64,000 nt of DNA. It comes from Sipunculus nudus (Eukaryota > Annelida > Sipuncula > Golfingiida > Sipunculidae). The position numbers and the translations under genes were made by a program. Shown in pieces: positions 62,780 through 64,000 of the stretch. Location: assembly GCA_026874595.1 (NCBI GenBank), contig CM049309.1, positions 54,596,079 to 54,660,078 on the forward strand. The letters run 5' to 3'. The stretch's first letter is position 1. Every line of letters starts with the position of its first letter. The notes below the pieces were generated by a model that was given only the letters and a program-made list of their open reading frames with translations, searched no databases and had not been told where the DNA came from.

Positions 62780-62893
62780 TATATACCATAATAGCTTACC
62801 AAGTATCAATCCGACATTTAACTGAGAATCCCCAGGCCATGATATTGCGAGCAAAACAATTAAAAAAAGTATCATATGTTTAATTAAATGCAT
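42663..62893 (-). CDS. SLC43-family solute transporter, SLC43A3-like (whole gene, spliced)
   Basis: A major facilitator superfamily transporter of the plasma membrane. Human SLC43A3 carries purine nucleobases by facilitated diffusion, while SLC43A1/A2 carry large neutral amino acids. Minus-strand exons 58776-59200, 57650-57696, 57288-57457, 50245-50779, 49706-49822, 46061-46229, 45393-45516 and 42663-42770 join without a frame break to a 564-aa core. Landmarks are GGLVFGWASMVYVLKLEDYF (TM1), a loop with sequons NLT, NYT and NST, SGWLMDKFGIRF (end of TM2), and ILMTNMQLSRL then GSTIISLYCGAYDSSAF (TM4-5). These are followed by a long cytoplasmic loop (FFLPKGNIPQPLPEGYTLPL on), GRLMDRKKK, HRAFLYGPNTAFIAKAF, HFGRLFGLAMS and SYIHPFYIW (last TM). 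LYCGAYDSS and the PKGNIPQPLP loop favour SLC43A3 over A1/A2. An upstream in-frame exon at 62800-62896 would extend the protein to 603 aa. Confidence 0.92.
43440..44290 (+). repeat. Repeat family 3 (about 290-bp units) in the last intron
   Basis: Two diverged units start GCATGGATGTCTGCA (43463 and 43750) and contain GGTGGTGCCATCTGTC or GGTGGCGCCACCTGTC, then CATAAAATCAA and CAAATTTCAGGTGAAT. The GGTGGCGCCACC module is shared with families 1 and 2 although the rest of the unit differs. The ends were not found. No ORF. Confidence 0.65.
44400..45335. repeat. Minisatellite of about 27-30 bp units in the last intron
   Basis: Diverged units of the form CAGATGCCCAGCTCACAGAC then AGCCTGA repeat about 30 times. 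The long ORFs across it on both strands (for example 44762-44953 minus and 45033-45323 plus) simply reflect the repeat and are not genes. Confidence 0.9.
45393..45516 (-). CDS. SLC43A3-like exon 7
   Basis: Reads FQPQHFGRLFGLAMSVAAVV then SLLQYPMFLLVQGAFQGDPLP (TM11). Acceptor TACTTGCAG|, donor CCT|GTAAGT, phase 0. Confidence 0.93.
46061..46229 (-). CDS. SLC43A3-like exon 6
   Basis: From KVEMCVLSFLLNTTVGVLLT to HRAFLYGPNTAFIAKA (TM9-TM10). Acceptor CGTTTTACAG|, donor AAGC|GTAAGT. The HRxFLYGxNxAF block is highly characteristic of the SLC43 family. Confidence 0.92.
46297..47420 (+). mobile_element. Repeat family 1 copy in the transporter intron
   Basis: 5' end AACAAGTGACCCATGGGTCA (46296-46315). 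Internal units of about 340 bp have GGTCTCAAAAATAGAG, GATCAATG and TTCTGGGG phrases. The 3' end has the best-preserved hairpin of the family: arms AGCTCAGATGACT and AGTCATCTGAGCT are perfect inverses around a 3-nt loop (47387-47415), followed by the A run. A G run lies at 46860-46875. Antisense to the host gene. Confidence 0.78.
47421..48104. other. Intron sequence with CA-rich low-complexity repeats
   Basis: Diverged short repeats with CAACATGCACAACACTGCACA and ATCTCTACC phrases. No gene. Confidence 0.5.
48105..48691. mobile_element. PIF-like MITE (587 bp)
   Basis: Terminal inverted repeats GGATGCCTTTCCATACATG (left) and GGGTGCCTTTCATTAAATG (right, reverse complement). Both ends are flanked by TAA, consistent with the TWA target duplication of PIF/Harbinger elements. 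GC-rich inner hairpin-forming segments (48135-48210 and 48525-48665) stand out from the AT-rich intron. No transposase. Confidence 0.75.
48695..48960. repeat. Minisatellite of about 60-bp units
   Basis: Four diverged units contain TCAGTATGCACAACACTGCA then CACATCTCTAGCATGC and AACACACATATCCATC. The ORFs across it on both strands are repeat shadows. Confidence 0.85.
49077..49712. repeat. 44-bp minisatellite abutting exon 5 of the transporter gene
   Basis: Fifteen occurrences of GACATGGTAT at a spacing of 44 bp (one 42), for example 49121, 49165, 49251 and 49295, with the last at 49691. Units are nearly identical. The last three on the exon side (starting 49603, 49647, 49691) carry ATCATACCTATATG and the others ATAATACCTGTATG. 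The exon-proximal unit contains the real splice donor of exon 5. Confidence 0.95.
49706..49822 (-). CDS. SLC43A3-like exon 5
   Basis: Reads VSKYTSVYASLQFLGIFLAP then LSGRLMDRKKKVSAEAAHI (TM8 and the following loop). Acceptor TTGTTTCAG|, donor ATAG|GTATGA. The donor lies inside the first unit of the 44-bp minisatellite at 49077-49712. Confidence 0.9.
50245..50779 (-). CDS. SLC43A3-like exon 4 (central loop)
   Basis: 535 bp, from WAFEAGIPIRWSFLFL (TM6) through PKGNIPQPLPEGYTLPLCGR and a charged, Ser/Glu-rich cytoplasmic loop of about 100 aa to TM7 (YVGMLNPSLTRLARGNKAI). Acceptor TGTTTCAG|, donor TTG|GTGAGT. Confidence 0.92.
51105..53558 (+). mobile_element. Repeat family 2, copy B
   Basis: Starts ACAAGGCCTACAGGCC with GCGAACCTGTG close behind (51124-51134) and ends GCATAAGCTCACAGGTTCGC then TAAAAAA (about 53532-53558). 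GCGAACCTGTG and CACAGGTTCGC are perfect inverses. The body has about 135-bp units (CTTGTA, CCAATTTCAG, AAGCAGG), then GAGTGAACTCTTGACC units (51715-51800), then units with ATTTCTGTG and AATATT phrases, one carrying GGTGGCGCCACC (53075). A GACGGACG-type tract precedes the end. It lies in transporter intron 3, antisense to the gene. Confidence 0.82.
53569..57061 (+). mobile_element. Repeat family 2, copy C, in tandem with copy B
   Basis: Starts ACAAGGCCTACAGGCC ten bases after copy B ends, in the same orientation, and ends GCATAAGCTCACAGGTTCGC then TAATAA at about 57061. It is longer than copy B because of additional body units. The segments about 55840-56400 here and 52310-52860 in copy B are clearly homologous. 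GGTGGCGCCACC occurs at 56580. No ORF of interest. Confidence 0.82.
57288..57457 (-). CDS. SLC43A3-like exon 3
   Basis: Begins ALGLLLYPGLLLLCYGGYF and ends YDSSAFILILVK (TM3-TM5). Acceptor TTTCTATCAG|, donor AAA|GTGAGT, phase 0. Carries the motif STIISLYCGAYDSS. Confidence 0.92.
57650..57696 (-). CDS. SLC43A3-like exon 2 (47 bp)
   Basis: Reads ITYVLGTLLIAFSTP after completing the split Ile codon (part of TM3). Acceptor TTACTTTCAG|, donor CCAG|GTAAGT. Confidence 0.88.
57697..58775 (-). other. Transporter intron 1
   Basis: Relics of family 1 sequence (about 58080-58150 and 58380-58510, with ATAGGTCACTATA and GGTGCCCTGCTAACAGG phrases). The ORF at 58273-58719 on the minus strand has hydrophobic stretches but no recognised domain and overlaps these relics, so it is not called. 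Confidence 0.45.
58776..59223 (-). CDS. SLC43A3-like exon 1 of the core protein
   Basis: Acceptor TTTTCTTCAG| just above 59223, donor AAT|GTAAG below 58776. Met at 59200 lines up with the start of human SLC43A3. The exon covers TM1, the glycosylated first extracellular loop (longer than in vertebrate members) and TM2 to DKFGIRFCRCLG. The 23 nt above the Met are open and in frame with the upstream exon at 62800-62896. Confidence 0.92.
62332..62380. repeat. (TA)n microsatellite
   Basis: TA dinucleotide run with one ATG interruption. Confidence 0.95.
62743..62784. repeat. (TA)n microsatellite
   Basis: TA run with an ATACATA interruption, lying just past the donor of the upstream transporter exon. 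Confidence 0.95.
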
Positions 62894-62896
62894 GGC
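62800..62896 (-). CDS. Upstream exon with signal-peptide-like start, in frame with the transporter
   Basis: A strong acceptor (CTCTGTCTGAATTCAG| above 62896) and donor (CTTG|GTAAGC below 62800) bound a 97-bp exon. An ATG at 62893, three bases in, opens MHLIKHMILFLIVLLAISWP then GDSQLNVGLIL, and the split codon joins the 59223 exon exactly in frame (VSTLQFLR, then the Met of the core protein). The hydrophobic run could be a signal peptide or an extra N-terminal helix. SLC43 proteins that I know lack this, so the exon may instead be 5'UTR with translation beginning at 59200. Confidence 0.55.
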
Positions 62897-63113
62897 CTGA
62901 ATTCAGACAGAGGAGACGTACATCATTAGCTTGTATATCAAGTTGTAGAATTCCTCGAAGGATACAATCAAATGTGGGGGCCTCCCTGTTTGTTTGTAAA
63001 CTCTGACATTGCAGTCGTAATGCTTGGAGATTAAATGCCTGATTAGATCCTGCAAGCTTTCAGGAAGCTAAAGATGTGTAATGCTACATTGTTACTTTTC
63101 ATTTTGGACGTAC

Positions 63114-63300
63114 CTGTATAGGTGACTGCTGGAGATTCCCTGAAGCCGGAGACAGGATATCAGATGACCAAACTCAGGGCTGAGAGATACAGGCATTTCA
63201 TTCACTACTATTTGATGAAGCAGGTTATTTACCGAACGTGGTGAAGAAAAGGGGATTTCCCCCACAAGATGTGGGGCGGCGCTTCACTGTTCTCCAAGAG
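63114..63300 (-). other. Candidate 5'UTR exon and promoter region of the transporter gene
   Basis: A consensus donor (ACAG|GTACGT at 63113-63108) fits a noncoding first exon. The sequence around 63240-63300 is locally GC-richer with GTGGGGCGGCGC-type content. The upper limit is a guess. Confidence 0.4.
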
Positions 63301-64000
63301 ACTGGGAAAATAGTTAGATAAAACAAAGAAAAAAAAGGGTGTTTTGCAAAGCTATCAAAACTTTCATTTTTTTGTGATTTTTGTTGCCTGATATTAAAGA
63401 CGAAAAACCGGAGAATAAAAATGTAGTTTTTGGACAGCCTTTGGTCAACTATATAGAGTATAAAAATAAGATAAAAATATAAGGATCCTATACAAATATG
63501 TGTCTATTCAAATTATTATAAGTGTATTTTAACATGTATTGTTAGATAACCAACGATGTCTGCATGCCGCATATACATCCACAGTCTGAACTTATTTTAA
63601 TGTCCTATTATAACACATCTTTGACTCTTTAACATATTACTTGTAGATTGTTTGTTTCTCAATGACATAAAAATAAAGTGCAATTTGTTATAATTATTAT
63701 TTTTTATAATATGGGTCGAAAATACAAACGGAAATACATAACTTTATAGCTTTATTAGAATAAATAATTCCTGTCGCTTTTTCTTTGTAACTCAAGGATT
63801 GATTATTATTAGTGGAATCTTATTACAATTAAAAAAATAAAATTACCATTCAAGGCATGAAGTTGGACCAATGGTCCAGCTCTATTGTGATATAGGCTAT
63901 AATCAGCTATAGGGCCGTAAGCTCCGAGTCTTGGGCGGGGATGCAAGGGGGCAGCTGCCCTTAGAAATTTAAGATAAAAGTAAAATTTTTGGATAAATTG
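63301..64000. other. No gene recognised
   Basis: AT-rich upstream flank of the transporter gene. GGGGGCAGCTGCCC near 63948-63961 is a short palindrome that may be the end of a repeat cut by the window edge. Confidence 0.4.

Larger units (their letters stand above)
59224..62799 (-). other. Intron between the upstream exon and core exon 1; family 1 relics
   Basis: Decayed family 1 ends appear at about 59311 (GGGCCATGATGCTCAGCTGA), 61020 (GTAACCAATGGGTCATGAAG) and 62042 (GATAGTCAGCTGAGC). A possible 3' end is AAGCTGAGCTAAAAA at about 61516. G runs lie at about 61434-61452. TA runs are at 62332-62380 and 62743-62784. No gene seen. Confidence 0.5.

Overview
This is a eukaryotic, AT-rich, intron- and repeat-rich window from an animal nuclear genome. 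Spliced genes with GT-AG introns, a single-exon peptide-type GPCR, a DIRS retrotransposon, a PIF/Harbinger transposon, tRNA-derived SINEs, many MITEs and long TA and G/C runs point to a marine invertebrate. A mollusc or other lophotrochozoan is most likely, but this is inferred from character and not proven.

Genes. (1) 4065-5168, minus: an intronless 367-aa rhodopsin-class GPCR. (2) 17067-25578, minus: a five-exon thioredoxin gene that is easy to miss because every exon is under 100 bp. Its exons join in phase 0 to a 107-aa protein with the active site WCAPC. Intron 1 carries a 2.9-kb PIF/Harbinger transposon with a decayed DDE transposase. (3) 42663-62893, minus: a long SLC43-family transporter gene that most resembles SLC43A3, the equilibrative nucleobase transporter. 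Eight exons give a 564-aa core without a frame break. Further upstream an in-frame exon encodes a signal-peptide-like start (603 aa in total), and a candidate 5'UTR exon lies beyond it.

Layout. 1-12600 is mostly unrecognised, with MITEs, TA/TC microsatellites and the GPCR. 12630-16188 holds a SINE and an internally deleted DIRS-like element with inverted terminal repeats and a diagnostic internal complementary region. 17-25.6 kb is the thioredoxin locus. 26.7-38 kb is filled with two long, non-coding repeat families, one nested in the other. 38.1-42.6 kb holds a pogo-like MITE, a 49-bp minisatellite and a SINE. 42.6-63.3 kb is the transporter gene, whose introns hold further copies of the same repeat families and several minisatellites. 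One minisatellite starts exactly at a splice donor.

The most unusual content is the repeat system (called families 1, 2 and 3 here). The families share a palindromic GGTGGCGCCACC module, GACGGACGACGG-like tracts and, in families 1 and 2, a 3' end GCTAAAAA that pairs with a 10-11 bp inverted motif near the 5' end. Family 1 has a strong 3' terminal hairpin, internal tandem arrays, and perfect 15-bp estrogen-response-element-type palindromes (AGGTCAnnnTGACCT). All clear copies lie in the same orientation. No protein-coding capacity was seen in them.
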